A stretch of 30,832 bases of DNA from Prorocentrum cordatum (lineage: Eukaryota; Sar; Dinophyceae; Prorocentrales; Prorocentraceae): assembly GCA_963575745.1 (NCBI GenBank), contig CAUYUJ010009597.1:2501-33332 (forward strand). The letters run 5' to 3'. The position numbers and the translations under genes are program-made. Under the pieces are notes generated by a model. It was given only the letters and a program-made list of their open reading frames with translations, was not told the origin of the DNA and did not search any database. This document shows positions 9,721 through 17,521 of the stretch, in pieces. Each line of letters opens with the position of its first letter. The stretch's first letter is position 1.

Positions 9721-10057
9721 AATTTTCACGGGTTCCCATGATCAGCGTATTCGAATTTGTGTTTTGGAAGGATTCAGGATTATGAGGGCGCAACAGTTGC
9801 GTTGATTCGCGGTGTTTCACTCCAAAGAACGGCGTTCTGGTACGATTCTGGATCGTCAAGACGCAACAGTCAGGTTGATCCGCGGCGTCGGACTCCCGAG
9901 AAATATGTGTTGGCATGCATCAGGGTCTTCAAACGGTTGTCTTCTAACGAGGCAGCTTCCTCAGTGGAAATGAACCCTTGTAAGGGCCTATGAAGAGGGA
10001 GCTTGGATGGAGGTTTTATTCCAGCATCATTGATCAGTCTTGGGCTTGCACTGGTCA

Positions 10058-10396
10058 TCCTCCTCATCATCATCATCCTCCTGCCTCCTCCCCCTCCTCC
10101 CCTCCTCCTCCTCTCCTCCTCCTCCTCCTCCCCTCCTCCTCCTCTCCTCCTCCTCCTCCTCCCCTCCGCCTTCCTCTCCCCTCCTCCTCCTCCTCCTCCT
10201 CCTCCTCCTCCTCCTCCTCCTCCCCCTCCTCCCTCCTCCTCCTCCGCCTTCCTCCTCCTCCTCCTCCTCTCCTCCCTCCTCCTCCTCCTCCTCCTTCCTC
10301 TCCTCCTCCTCCTCCTCCTCCCTCCTCCTCCTCCTCTTCCTCCTCCTCCTCCTCCTCCTCCTCCTCCTCCTCCTCCTCCTCCTCCTCTTCCCCCCC
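10058..10396 (+). repeat. (TCC)n tract leading into a candidate acceptor
   Basis: About 340 bp of TCC/CTC triplets, then CCCCCCCGCGGCCCTCCAG followed by GAC. It forms an extended polypyrimidine tract immediately upstream of candidate exon 2. Confidence 0.95.
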
Positions 10397-10408
10397 GCGG
10401 CCCTCCAG

Positions 10409-10564
10409 GACAGGCTGCTGCTCCACTACGCCCGCGGCCTGCAGGCCCTCCGCGGCGAGGGCCCCTCGCCGGCGCCGCCCGGCGCCGGACTGCTGGCCTG
10501 CGCGGGCGGCGGGGCGGACGACGCGTCGGCGGCCGCGTGCCCCGCAGGGGGCTCGAACAGCGAG
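10409..10564 (+). CDS. Candidate exon 2, Ala/Gly-rich peptide (function unknown)
   Basis: Follows a 340-bp pyrimidine tract and a CCTCCAG|G acceptor. From GAC at 10409 essentially every codon ends in G or C for about 50 codons. The peptide begins DRLLLHYARGLQALRGEG, a helical start, and then becomes Ala/Gly/Pro-rich. It opens in phase 0 and so continues candidate exon 1 in frame (LGQLQ then DRLLL). The right boundary is uncertain: candidate exon 3 needs a two-base overhang, which GCCGC|GTGCC near 10537 or later GA/GC donors could supply. I set the end where codon bias fades. Family A copy A4 begins 41 bp further right. No domain is recognised. Confidence 0.48.
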
Positions 10565-10605
10565 CGACCCTCGCTGGCATCGGGCGTCTCGAGAGAACAT
10601 GGGGA

Positions 10606-10794
10606 CCCAGAGATCCAACGCTTTGACAAAAATCAAGACGGAGTTTTTTTTTTTGAGTTTCTGGCCTCTATGGGGCCCTCGCCGGGCCCCGGGACCGTCA
10701 AAAAACGACTCAGGATGAAAAACCGGTCCCGGGGAAAGGGTCGATACTTCTGGGGGCCCCGCAGTGAAGAAATCAGGACATCGGATCCTTGGGG
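10606..10794 (+). repeat. Family A TIR element, full length (A4)
   Basis: 189 bp running from CCCAGAGATCCAACGCTTTG to ATCGGATCCTTGGG. The core is GGACCGTCAAAAAACGACTC. The flanking dinucleotide GA is present on both sides (GGGGA before, GACGG after), a putative 2-bp target-site duplication. A poly-T run at 10644 marks a local slip. Confidence 0.93.
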
Positions 10795-10948
10795 ACGGAG
10801 GTCTTTCTTTAGTTTTCGGCCTCTCGGGGCCCTCGCCGGGTCTCGGGGCCGTCGAAACACGATTCGGGATGAGAAGCTGGTCCCGGGGAAGTTGCCAGGA
10901 GATCGGGGGCCCGCGTTTCGAAAAAGCGGAGACGTCGGATGTCTTGGG
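10795..10948 (+). repeat. Family A element lacking its left end (A5)
   Basis: Follows A4 head to tail. It begins in the GACGGAGGTCTTT part and ends GGAGACGTCGGATGTCTTGG. The core CCGTCGAAACACGATTCGGG is diverged. A4 and A5 may represent a tandem duplication or an insertion next to an older copy. Confidence 0.85.
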
Positions 10949-11454
10949 CACCTTTGGTCAGGGCACCTCTTCATCGGGCGTAGGAGAACCCCTAACCCTA
11001 AGAACGCAGTGAAGACGTGGCCTCACCCAGGTCCCCGTCTCTGCATGAGGGATCATGCATCTGGTCGGTTTGGCTCGATACATCTGCAGAAGAGACTCCC
11101 TGTCCCTGGTGCCTCTGGCCCTCCCCTGTTAGGTCCTCTCCCACAGGATCGGGGGTCTTGTTTGGTTATGCGTTTCGGGTCATAGCTCGGGTCTCCAGCG
11201 GCCGGGCACTCGTGGATCGCCCTTCGCGAGTCGCAGCTGCCGGAAGGCACCCCGAGGCTTTGAACACCACCGAGCAGCAACGGAAACGCCAGATTCCCGT
11301 ACTTTCTAACCCCGGACTTTGAACGCAGCGCCGCGGAGGAGGTGCATCCGCGGTCGGCTGGTGTGCCCCGTGCCGCGGTGGCGTCTCCCGAGGCGTCAGC
11401 ACGCGCCCTTGGCAACGCCAGGGCCCATGGCCAGGGCCATGGCCCGAGCCCATA
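10949..11454. other. No feature recognised
   Basis: About 500 bases with no convincing exon or repeat. A single CCCCTAACCCTAAG at 10990 resembles telomere units but is isolated. GGCCCATGGCCAGGGCCATGG near 11421 is a small direct/inverted repeat. Confidence 0.45.
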
Positions 11455-11510
11455 CCCAGACATGCGACGTCCTGATTTTTTCAGAACGGCGTCCCTGAAA
11501 GTCCCGTCCC
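11455..11510 (-). repeat. Family A terminus only (A6)
   Basis: CCCAGACATGCGACGTCCTG, then a T-rich loop and TCAGAACGGCGTCCC: the left terminal hairpin of a reverse copy, cut off where the CACTGTCCC minisatellite begins. Confidence 0.8.
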
Positions 11511-11735
11511 ACTGTCCCCGCCACTCCTTCACTACTGTCCCCACCACTGCCGTCCCCAGCCACTGTCCCACTGTCCCCACCACTGCCCCCCTGTCCCCTC
11601 ACCACTTTCTCCACCACCACCGTCCCCACCACTGTCCGCACCACTGTCCCACTGTCCCCCTCACCACTGTCCCCACCACCACCGTTCCCACTGTCCCAGC
11701 CCAGTATCCCCACCACTGTCCAACTGTCCCGAGGA
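11511..11735. repeat. CCACTGTCCC minisatellite
   Basis: About 20 irregular units of 9-13 bp built on CCACTGTCCC, with variants CCACTGCCGTCCC and CCACCACCGTCCC. Confidence 0.9.
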
Positions 11736-11739
11736 GCGG

Positions 11740-12011
11740 GAATCGCTTGCCGGCGGCGAGGGGGTGAGGGGGGGGGAGAGGTTCGAACCGTGACCACCCT
11801 CGGTTTTCGAAGGAGGGGGTCGAGCCGGTAGATGGACTGGGGGGGGGGGGGGGTTCGGACCGGCAGTGACCCCCCCCGCCGTTTTTTGGCGGGGGGGGGG
11901 GACGGGGGACGGGTTGGGACCCCCCAGTGAGCCCCCCCCCGAGCCCCCCCGCCCGGTTGTCCGCCAGCAGCGGCAGAGCACGCTCTTTCGCATCTGAGGT
12001 GCCCCCCCCCC
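11740..12011. other. Homopolymer-rich spacer with G and C runs
   Basis: Contains G runs of 10-14 at about 11839 and 11890 and several C runs. GAACCGTGACC / GGACCGGCAGTGACC words recur. It ends in a ten-C run and AG at 12013, the acceptor of candidate exon 3. Confidence 0.6.
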
Positions 12012-12013
12012 AG

Positions 12014-12173
12014 GTACAGCGTGGCCGGCGGCCCCCTGCCGGGCTCCTTCGCGCCCCCCGCGCGGGCGCCGCCGCGCCTGGACGGGCGCCTGGCCAGCGA
12101 GCCGGGCTGCCCCTTCTGGTGCTCGCCGTGGCGCACGCGGGGGGGCCCCGAGCCTTCGGGTGGGCCCCGAGAG
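12014..12173 (+). CDS. Candidate exon 3, Pro/Arg-rich peptide (function unknown)
   Basis: Bounded left by a C-tract acceptor, CCCAG|G, and right by GAGAG|GTGG, a canonical GT donor. Third positions are G or C in nearly all of 53 codons. The peptide starts YSVAGGPLPGSFAPP, contains GCPFWCSPW (two Cys and two Trp close together) and ends GGPRE. It opens with one base completing a codon and ends in phase 0, which matches the phase-0 start of candidate exon 4. The donor coincides with the first base of family D element D2, so that element supplies the splice site. The function is unknown. The alternative is chance openness in 75% GC sequence, but the two splice sites and codon bias agree. Confidence 0.5.
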
Positions 12174-12429
12174 GTGGTCCAGCGGCAATCGAGCAGCGGC
12201 GAAGCGTCCTGGCTCGCCTGCAGGCCCACCAGAGAATGTTCTGAGAACCTTTTTGTGGTCTGCACGAGATGTTCTCAGAGCGTTTTTGTTGGCTGGGACT
12301 GTCTTGTTTTAGCACATCGGGCTTATGATGTTCTCAGAACATTGTCTTTGTTCTCAGAACATTTGGGGGTTCTAAGAACATGTCGTGGTAGGCCTATAGG
12401 AATGCTGGGACGGTCGGCCCCTGCTCCAG
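12174..12429 (+). repeat. Family D TIR element with GT...AG ends (D2)
   Basis: 256 bp, homologous to D1. It begins GTGGTCCAGCGG exactly at the end of candidate exon 3 and ends CCCCTGCTCCAG. Inverted arms include TGCAGGCCCACCAGAGAATG on the left and ATGTCGTGGTAGGCCTATAG on the right. Inside are repeated TGTTCTCAGAACATT palindromes. The GT and AG at its ends and its position suggest an introner-like element. Confidence 0.87.
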
Positions 12430-12433
12430 ACAA

Positions 12434-12624
12434 GGGGGTGGTGCAGTGGATTTGGTGCAATACATGTGGGGCGTGCAATACATGTGGGGCGCGCAACACA
12501 TTCGGGGGCGCAGATGTATTGTTGGATCTTCGCGTGCAATGCACTAATTGCAATACAGTGCAATCCAATTCTCCTGCGCAAAACATCTGCGATCCAATTG
12601 CCCGAAATCTATTGCACCACCCCC
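12434..12624. repeat. Family G foldback element
   Basis: Terminal inverted repeats GGGGGTGGTGCAGTGGATTT (left) and the complement of GGGGGTGGTGCAATAGATTT (right). The left half contains an 18-bp unit, TGCAATACATGTGGGGCG, repeated twice plus a degenerate third copy. A TGCAAT motif recurs throughout. It begins 4 bp after D2. Confidence 0.88.
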
Positions 12625-12721
12625 TTTCAGTTGGCCCCGCTTTTGGGTCACCCAAAACCCTCCGCGCGCAGGGAGGGGGGGAGAGTCAGAGTCAGAGGAG
12701 GGAAAGGTAGTGACCCATCCT

Positions 12722-12907
12722 CCCAGAGATCCAACGCTCCAGCACAACCTTGGAGCGGGCGGTTTGGGGCTGATTTCGGCCTCCCGGGGCCCTCGCCGGG
12801 CCTCGGGACCGTCAAAAAACGACTCGGGACGAAAAGCCGGTCTTGGAAAGACGGTCGGGAGATCGGGGGCGCGTTTCTCGAAAGAATACAGACGTCGGAT
12901 GCTTGGG
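12722..12907 (+). repeat. Family A TIR element (A7)
   Basis: 186 bp from CCCAGAGATCCAACGCTCC to ATGCTTGGG. The core GGACCGTCAAAAAACGACTC is exact. The left hairpin is replaced by unrelated GC-rich bases. Flanking dinucleotides do not match. Confidence 0.9.
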
Positions 12908-12915
12908 AGGAGGAA

Positions 12916-13062
12916 ATGGTACCCATACCGCTACCCTACCCTCGTTTTCCCCTGTTTGGGCCTACTGGGAGGCCATCGTCACCAACGCCAGATGCGCCCT
13001 GAAATTCTGGTCCGCAGGCACCCGGGGAGAGGTCGGGGGAGTACAGCGGTATCGGTATTCTT
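12916..13062 (+). repeat. Family C TIR element, diverged ends (C2)
   Basis: The inner match to C1 includes GAAATTCTGGTCCGCAGGCA and GGGGAGAGGTCGGGGGA. The ends still pair: ATACCGCTACC on the left and AGCGGTATCGGTAT on the right. The terminal sequence differs from C1, yet the pairing is kept. Confidence 0.82.
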
Positions 13063-13070
13063 TGGTCTTT

Positions 13071-13180
13071 AGAGGGGGGCTTCTTTGAAGCACCCCTGCT
13101 TCTTAGAAGGTGCGGGCTTTGTCTGAAGATGTAGGACCAGCGCCTTCTGAGAAGCCTCCTTCTAAGAAGCCACCCCCTCT
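13071..13180. repeat. Family H foldback element
   Basis: The left arm AGAGGGGGGCTTCTTTGAAG and the right arm (reverse complement AGAGGGGGTGGCTTCTTAGA) are inverted. Short hairpins of CTTCTTAGAAG type lie inside at 13100, 13145 and 13157. It starts about 10 bp after C2. Confidence 0.82.
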
Positions 13181-13189
13181 CCCCCCACC

Positions 13190-13285
13190 CCCTTGTGTGC
13201 GCGTCGCCAACCGAATGGAAGCGCGTCCTGAGGTTATGTCACAAGAACCGCCAACCCCCTCCTGTGTGCGCGCCGCCAGTTCATT
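13190..13285. repeat. Direct repeat pair around TGTGTGCGCG
   Basis: CCCTTGTGTGCGCGTCGCCA and CCTCCTGTGTGCGCGCCGCC lie about 70 bp apart. No function is evident. Confidence 0.65.
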
Positions 13286-13302
13286 TGTCGAAGAAGAAAC
13301 AA

Positions 13303-13475
13303 CGATGTACACGTAAACTGTCGGAGCTCCGCGCGGATTTCTTGGATCGGCGTTGGGCCCCCCTGGCGGCACCTCCGGCGCCGCCCCCGGCGCGCCCCGC
13401 GCGCCAGGGAGTGGGGGCCAGCGTGGATCCAAGCAGTCCGCGCGGACTTCCGAGACTTGATGTTTCTGTTAAGTC
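13303..13475. repeat. Family B foldback element (B2)
   Basis: Core arms at 13327-13362 and 13422-13451: TCCGCGCGGATTTCTTGGAT on the left pairs with ATCCAAGCAGTCCGCGCGGA on the right. Outer pairing continues through GATGTACACGTAAACTGTCG on the left and CGAGACTTGATGTTTCTG on the right. The GC-rich loop is about 60 bp. It is homologous to B1. Confidence 0.9.
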
Positions 13476-13544
13476 GGGCCTGCGGAATATTCCAGAATAG
13501 TCAACAGATATCGTCTGGGGGCGATGTTTTGAGCATTGCTTGTT

Positions 13545-13632
13545 TATATATATACATACATACATACATACATACATACATACATACATACATACATACA
13601 CACATACATACATGCATGCATGCATACATACA

Positions 13633-13685
<53 letters not shown>
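13545..13685. repeat. (CATA)n / (CATG)n / (TA)n microsatellite
   Basis: Runs as (TA)4, then CATA repeats, one ACAC interruption, three GCAT units, more CATA repeats, then about twelve TA units. On the complementary strand it reads as Met/Tyr/Val/Cys frames with no biological meaning. Confidence 0.97.
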
Positions 13686-13690
<5 letters not shown>

Positions 13691-13860
13691 GTTTCCATTT
13701 GTTCGTCCAAAAGCCCCCTGTGGGAGGACACGCCCGACTTAATGCTCATGCTGGCTTATGTTCATCTGCTTCCGGGCCCGCGGGCCCTCCCTAAGGGGGC
13801 CCTGGTCCTCACAAGGGAGGCCCTGGCTTCCCTCGAGGTCCCCATTGCAGACCTCCGTGT

Positions 13861-14014
13861 GTCAGGAGGGAAAAACACACAGACACAATTAATGGTCGAT
13901 TCCCCCGAAAATATGGGGAAAATATGGGAAGTGGGAGGGAAGACAAAAACCCAGAAAATATGAAAAGTACGGGGGATCCTTTTATCTGTGTGTATTTGTT
14001 TGTGTGTCCTGGGG
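13861..14014 (+). repeat. Family E repeat (E3)
   Basis: Begins GGAAAAACACACAGACACAA and ends CTGTGTGTATTTGTTTGTGT. The ends are imperfect inverted copies. The internal GGGAAAATATGGGAAGTGGG is shared with E2. Confidence 0.85.
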
Positions 14015-14065
14015 TCCCTTCAGTCCTTCAGTGTGTCTTTGTCCACGCGGGCCTCCCGGCGCTCT

Positions 14066-14165
14066 GCCACTTCCCAGGGGCAGTTTTGTCTGTCCCCGAC
14101 GGTTTTCTCACTGTCCCGGGGCCCGGCGAGAAGGCCCCCAGAAGGTCTAGAGCGCGACGAGGAGC
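14066..14165 (-). repeat. Family A element, degenerate core (A-like)
   Basis: GTCCCGGGGCCCGGCGAGAA and GACGGTTTTCTCACTG match the reverse family A core (CGTTTTTTGACGGTCCCGGG, GGCGAGGGCCCCGAG). No termini can be recognised. Confidence 0.55.
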
Positions 14166-14239
14166 CTCGGTTCTCCGCTCTCCCCGAGGCTTGCCCTCCG
14201 AGGGGGCCCTGGCTTCCTTCACCCAAAAAAGGTCTGGAG

Positions 14240-14464
14240 GGGTACACGGCGGGGGTTCGTCCCGCGGCGGGCCTGCGCCGCCCCGTGGGCGCCCCGTGGA
14301 CGCCCCGCGCGCGGGGCGGGGGGGGGGCTGTGCGGTGGGGCCCCGGCCGCGCTGCAGCCACGAGCCGCCTCGTGGGCGCGCTCCGTGGGCTCGGGCCCCG
14401 CGCGACGCAGCCTCCGCCTTCACGGCCTGCACCACGCCGCTCTTGCACCGCACGGGCCGCACGG
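14240..14464. other. GC-rich block with coding-like bias on both strands
   Basis: About 75-80% GC. The plus frame ending DAASAFTACTTPLL...TAQPP (stop at 14477) and the minus frame VRCKSGVVQAVKAEAASRG (about 14455-14390) both have nearly all-GC third positions, so the strand cannot be decided. It lies between E3 and A8. If it is an exon, A8 may have landed in it. Confidence 0.3.
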
Positions 14465-14649
14465 CCCAGCCCCCCTAGAGTCATGAAAACATCACGACGC
14501 GAGGTGTTTCGCGAGTTTCGGCCTCCGGGGGCCCTTACCGGCCCTCGGGAGCGTCAAAAAACGACTCAGGATGCAAAGCCGGTCATGGGGAATGGGTCCG
14601 GACCTCAGGGGGTCGCGTCATGAAAAAATCATGACGTCGGGGGTCTGGG
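14465..14649 (+). repeat. Family A TIR element, full length (A8)
   Basis: 185 bp from CCCAGCCCCCCTAGAGTCAT to GGGGGTCTGGG. The core is GCGTCAAAAAACGACTCAGG. The right hairpin pairs CGTCATGA with TCATGACG around A5. GG flanks both ends, although a run of G makes that duplication ambiguous. Confidence 0.93.
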
Positions 14650-14674
14650 GGCGGAGCTCCCCTGACCACACATT

Positions 14675-14826
14675 ACCAGCCTGGAACATGTCCCTATCCC
14701 TCTGCTGGGCACCTCCTCCTCGCGATGCCAATCTTAGGGGTCCCCTTATTTTTAGGAGGGCGAGCCCCTAAGACTGTCATCGCCTTTGGGCGTGCCAGTC
14801 TTAGGGACAGGGATACGTTCGAGGCT
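14675..14826 (-). repeat. Family I TIR element (I1)
   Basis: Reverse copy of the 16661-16817 element. It starts ACCAGCCTGGAACATGTCCC and ends GTCTTAGGGACAGGGATACG. CCTAAGA/TCTTAGG words pair in several places. The right terminal bases are diverged. Confidence 0.85.
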
Positions 14827-14838
14827 CAGAAACACAGC

Positions 14839-15022
14839 CCCAGAGATCCGAAGTCGTGATTTTTTCAATACGGGTCCCCAGAAGTCCCGACCCATTCCCC
14901 AGGACCGTTTTTGTTTCTCCTGAGTCGTTTTTTGACAGTCCTGGGGCCCGGCGAGGGCCCCGAGAGGCCGAAAGCTTGGAGAAACCTCCGTCTTGATTTT
15001 TTCAATACGCTGGATCTCTGGG
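14839..15022 (-). repeat. Family A TIR element, full length (A9)
   Basis: 184 bp from CCCAGAGATCCGAAGTCGTG to CGCTGGATCTCTGGG, so CCCAGAGATCC pairs with GGATCTCTGGG as an 11-bp perfect terminal inverted repeat. The dinucleotide GC flanks both ends. Confidence 0.95.
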
Positions 15023-15059
15023 GCTCTCGCCACAGCTCGCACCGCACAGCCTGCGCACC

Positions 15060-15245
15060 GCACAGACGACACGACGGCCGGCGCGGAGCCGGCAGCCGGG
15101 AGCGCGCGCGGCCCTCGCAGAGAGGATCGCGCGCGGCCCCTGGAAGCGCGACCGGGCGAGCGCTCGGCCCCGGAAGCGCGGCCGAGCGAGCGCTGGGCCC
15201 TGGAAGCGCGGCCCTCGAAGCGCGGCCAGGATCGCGCGCGGCCCT
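15060..15245. repeat. GC-rich short tandem repeat (GCGCGGCCCT / GGAAGCGCG)
   Basis: Words such as GGAAGCGCGGCC, GAGCGAGCGC and GATCGCGCGCGGCCC recur every 20-35 bp. A related fragment (CTCGAAGCGCGACCGGGCGA) follows element A10 at 15433, so A10 may have landed in this array. Confidence 0.75.
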
Positions 15246-15432
15246 CCCAGACCCCCTCGAGTTCTGAAAAAATCACGACGGGAGGTTTTTCCTTCATTTT
15301 CGGCCTCCCGGGGCCCTCACCGGGCCTCGGGAGCGTCCAAAAACGACTCAGGACGAAAAACCGGTCCCGGGGAATGGGTCGAGACCTCGGGGGGTCGACG
15401 TCATGAAAAAATCATGACGTCGGGGGTCTGGG
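15246..15432 (+). repeat. Family A TIR element, full length (A10)
   Basis: 187 bp from CCCAGACCCCCTCGAGTTCT to CGGGGGTCTGGG. The right hairpin at 15397-15421 has 10-bp perfect arms (GACGTCATGA) around an A5 loop. CT flanks both ends. GC-rich tandem words (CTCGAAGCGCG) lie on both sides, consistent with insertion into that array. Confidence 0.96.
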
Positions 15433-15695
15433 CTCGAAGCGCGACCGGGCGAATGCGCGGCGCGGCCTCGCGGGCGCTGCTGGATGCCCGCGGCCATGGA
15501 GAGGCGAGCCTCGATAGGGGGGTGGGACACGGCGCTGGCGCGCTCCGAGGGGGCTGAGCACTGAGCCGGGCGTGTCCCTCTGCAGGGGGAGCATCCAAGA
15601 ACAGTCCAAGCAATCGTCTGGGGATAGTTTGTTTCAGCATTTTGGGGGGGGCTATTTTTGCGCATGTTGTGGGTATTTCTTATTTTTCGTCCAAA

Positions 15696-15878
15696 CCCAG
15701 ACGTGCGACGTCCTGATTTTTTCAGGACGGCGTTCCTGGAAGTCCCGACCCTTTCCCCAGGACCCCTTTCTCATCCCGAGCCGTTGTTTGACAGTCCTGG
15801 GGCCCGGCGAGGGCCCCCAGAAGCCGAAAGTTCCGAAAGACCTCCGTCTTGATTTTTTCGGTGCGCCGGATCTCGGGG
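15696..15878 (-). repeat. Family A TIR element (A11)
   Basis: 183 bp from CCCAGACGTGCGACGTCCTG to CCGGATCTCGGGG. The left hairpin at 15709-15729 pairs CGTCCTGA with TCAGGACG around five T. Flanking dinucleotides do not match. Confidence 0.93.
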
Positions 15879-15923
15879 TGTGTGTTTCTGATCTTTCGTC
15901 CCAAACCCTCGTGCAGGGGAACA

Positions 15924-16109
15924 CCCAGACGTCCGACGTCTCGATTCTCTCGAGACGCGGGCCCCCGACCTCCCGACCACTTCCCCGGGACCAGCTCTTC
16001 ATCCCCATAGTCGGTTTTTGACGGCCCCGAGGCCCGGCGAGGGCCCCGGGACGCCGCAAACGACGAGAAACTGCCGTCTCGATTTTTGTCGAGGCGCCCG
16101 CGGTCTGGG
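15924..16109 (-). repeat. Family A TIR element, full length (A12)
   Basis: 186 bp from CCCAGACGTCCGACGTCTCG to GCGGTCTGGG. The left hairpin at 15937-15957 pairs CGTCTCGA with TCGAGACG around TTCTC. CA flanks both ends. Confidence 0.95.
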
Positions 16110-16284
16110 CACGCCCGACTCGAGCGGAGCCCCGCGGCCCCGGCAGACGCGGGGCGCCGCCCGGGGCGCGGCCGCGCTCGGTGCCGCGTCTCGCCGAGGC
16201 CTGGGCCGCCTCTCGGGCGGGCGAGGCTTCACCACCCACCAAACCACCCCAACCCAACCCGAAGGCCTCGATTTGCCCTCCATT
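16110..16284. other. GC-rich spacer, open on both strands
   Basis: Between A12 and A13. Plus and minus frames are both open with high GC at third positions, so coding potential is undecidable. It turns ACC/CAAC-rich at 16229-16260. Confidence 0.35.
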
Positions 16285-16471
16285 CCCAGACCCCCTCGAG
16301 TACTGAAAAAAATCACGGCGCGAGGTTTTTCGCGATTTTCGGCCTCCGGGGGCCCTCACCGGCCCTCGGGAGCGTCAAAAAACGACTCAGGATGCAAAGC
16401 CGGTCATGGGGAAAGGGTCCGGACCTCTGGGGGTCGACGTCATGAAAAAATCATGACGTCGGGGGTCTGGG
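16285..16471 (+). repeat. Family A TIR element, full length (A13)
   Basis: 187 bp, close to A8 and A10. It has CCCAGACCCCCTCGAGTACT at the left and GGGGGTCTGGG at the right. The hairpin at 16436-16460 has perfect 10-bp arms GACGTCATGA. TT flanks both ends. Confidence 0.96.
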
Positions 16472-16660
16472 TTTCCAGTTGGGGGGGGGTCGGGGAACAC
16501 TGACAAACACACATCTGGAACCCGTACCCCCCCCAACCCGAAATCGGGGTCTTCGGGCTGGGTTGGGGTGGTCTAGTAGGTAGTCAGAGGCCCGAGGGCC
16601 GGGCTGCATGCAGCGCTGGCGGCCGCCTGCCCGAGGAGGGCGAGCCCAGACCTCGGGCTC

Positions 16661-16817
16661 ACCAGCCTCGGATTCGTATCCCTATCCCTAAGATGGACAC
16701 GCCAAAAGGCGACGACAGTCTCGGGGAGTCGCCCTCGAAAAATAGGGGAGTCCCTAAGATTGCCGCCGTGATGAGGAGGTGCCCCAGCATAGGGATAGGG
16801 ATATGTTCCAGGCTGGT
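16661..16817 (+). repeat. Family I TIR element (I2)
   Basis: 157 bp with inverted ends ACCAGCCTCGGATTCGTATC and the complement of ACCAGCCTGGAACATATCCC. Both arms carry TATCCCTATCCCTA. It is about 85% similar by eye to I1 in opposite orientation. Middle hairpin words such as GGCGACGACAGTCTC are shared. Confidence 0.88.
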
Positions 16818-16820
16818 AAC

Positions 16821-16994
16821 GGGCGTCTCGAAACAATCGAGACGAAGGTTTTCGTCGTTTTCGGCCTCTCGGGGCCCTAGCTGGGCCTCGGGACCGTCAA
16901 CAAAAACGACTCGGGACGAAACACCGCTCCTGGGGAAGTGGTCGGGAGGTCGGGGGCCTGTGTCTCGAAAAAATCGAGACGTCGGATGTCTGGG
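16821..16994 (+). repeat. Family A element with matching hairpins at both ends (A14)
   Basis: The left hairpin at 16824-16844 pairs CGTCTCGA with TCGAGACG around AACAA. The right hairpin at 16962-16980 pairs GTCTCGA with TCGAGAC around A5. The core is GGACCGTCAACAAAAACGAC. The outermost left CCCAGACGTCG is missing, and the copy directly abuts I2. Confidence 0.92.
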
Positions 16995-17005
16995 AGGTGC
17001 CCACA

Positions 17006-17195
17006 CCCGGAGGTCCAACGATGCTGAAAAAAGATCCAGGCGGACGTTTTTCGCAGCTTTTGGCTTCCATGCGGGGGCCCTCGCCGGGCCCCGGGACCGG
17101 CAAAGAACGACTCGGGATGAGAAACCGGTCCCGGGGAACGGGTCGAGATTTCCGGGGACCCCGCATTTAAAGACTCACGACATCGGATCTCTGGG
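17006..17195 (+). repeat. Family A TIR element (A15)
   Basis: 190 bp from CCCGGAGGTCCAACGATGCT to ATCGGATCTCTGGG. The core GGACCGGCAAAGAACGACTC is slightly diverged. It is followed at once by a family C fragment. Confidence 0.9.
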
Positions 17196-17280
17196 TCGTC
17201 GCAGCCGCTGGATTCGCTTCGAGATCTTCGTCCGAGCGTACCCCGGCAGAGGCCTGGGGAGTAGCGGCGTCGGTACGTGC
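17196..17280 (+). repeat. Family C element, partial (C3)
   Basis: CCGCTGGATTCGCTTCGAGA and GAGGCCTGGGGAGTAGCGG match the right two thirds of C1. The left terminus is absent, probably lost at the junction with A15. Confidence 0.75.
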
Positions 17281-17521
17281 TGGGCTCCCCAGAATGGACG
17301 ACGGACGAGGCCGAATGCACGCGGCAGAAGGACATTCGGCTGCGCGGTCGCAGCCGATCGGCCGAGCGTGAGCGGCGAACGGGCCTCGCGTCGCGGCACG
17401 GTCGAGCGGGCGCGGCCGCGCGAAGGCGGCCGAGTAGGCTTGGCCGCGCGGACGCGGCATCGAATGCGCCGTCGAAGGGAGCGTTCCCGATCGAGGACGC
17501 ACGGGTGCGGCTGCCTGCGGG

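Noticed and set aside
10987-11003. Telomere-like CCCCTAACCCTAAG
   Set aside because: Only two units, isolated, with no array.
10003-11185. Long poly-Ser/Pro/Leu open frames
   Set aside because: They are translations of the (TCC)n tract and adjoining MITEs. The short codon-biased part was annotated separately as candidate exon 2.
13501-13749. Met/Tyr/Val/Cys-repeat frames
   Set aside because: Simple translation of the CATA/TA microsatellite.
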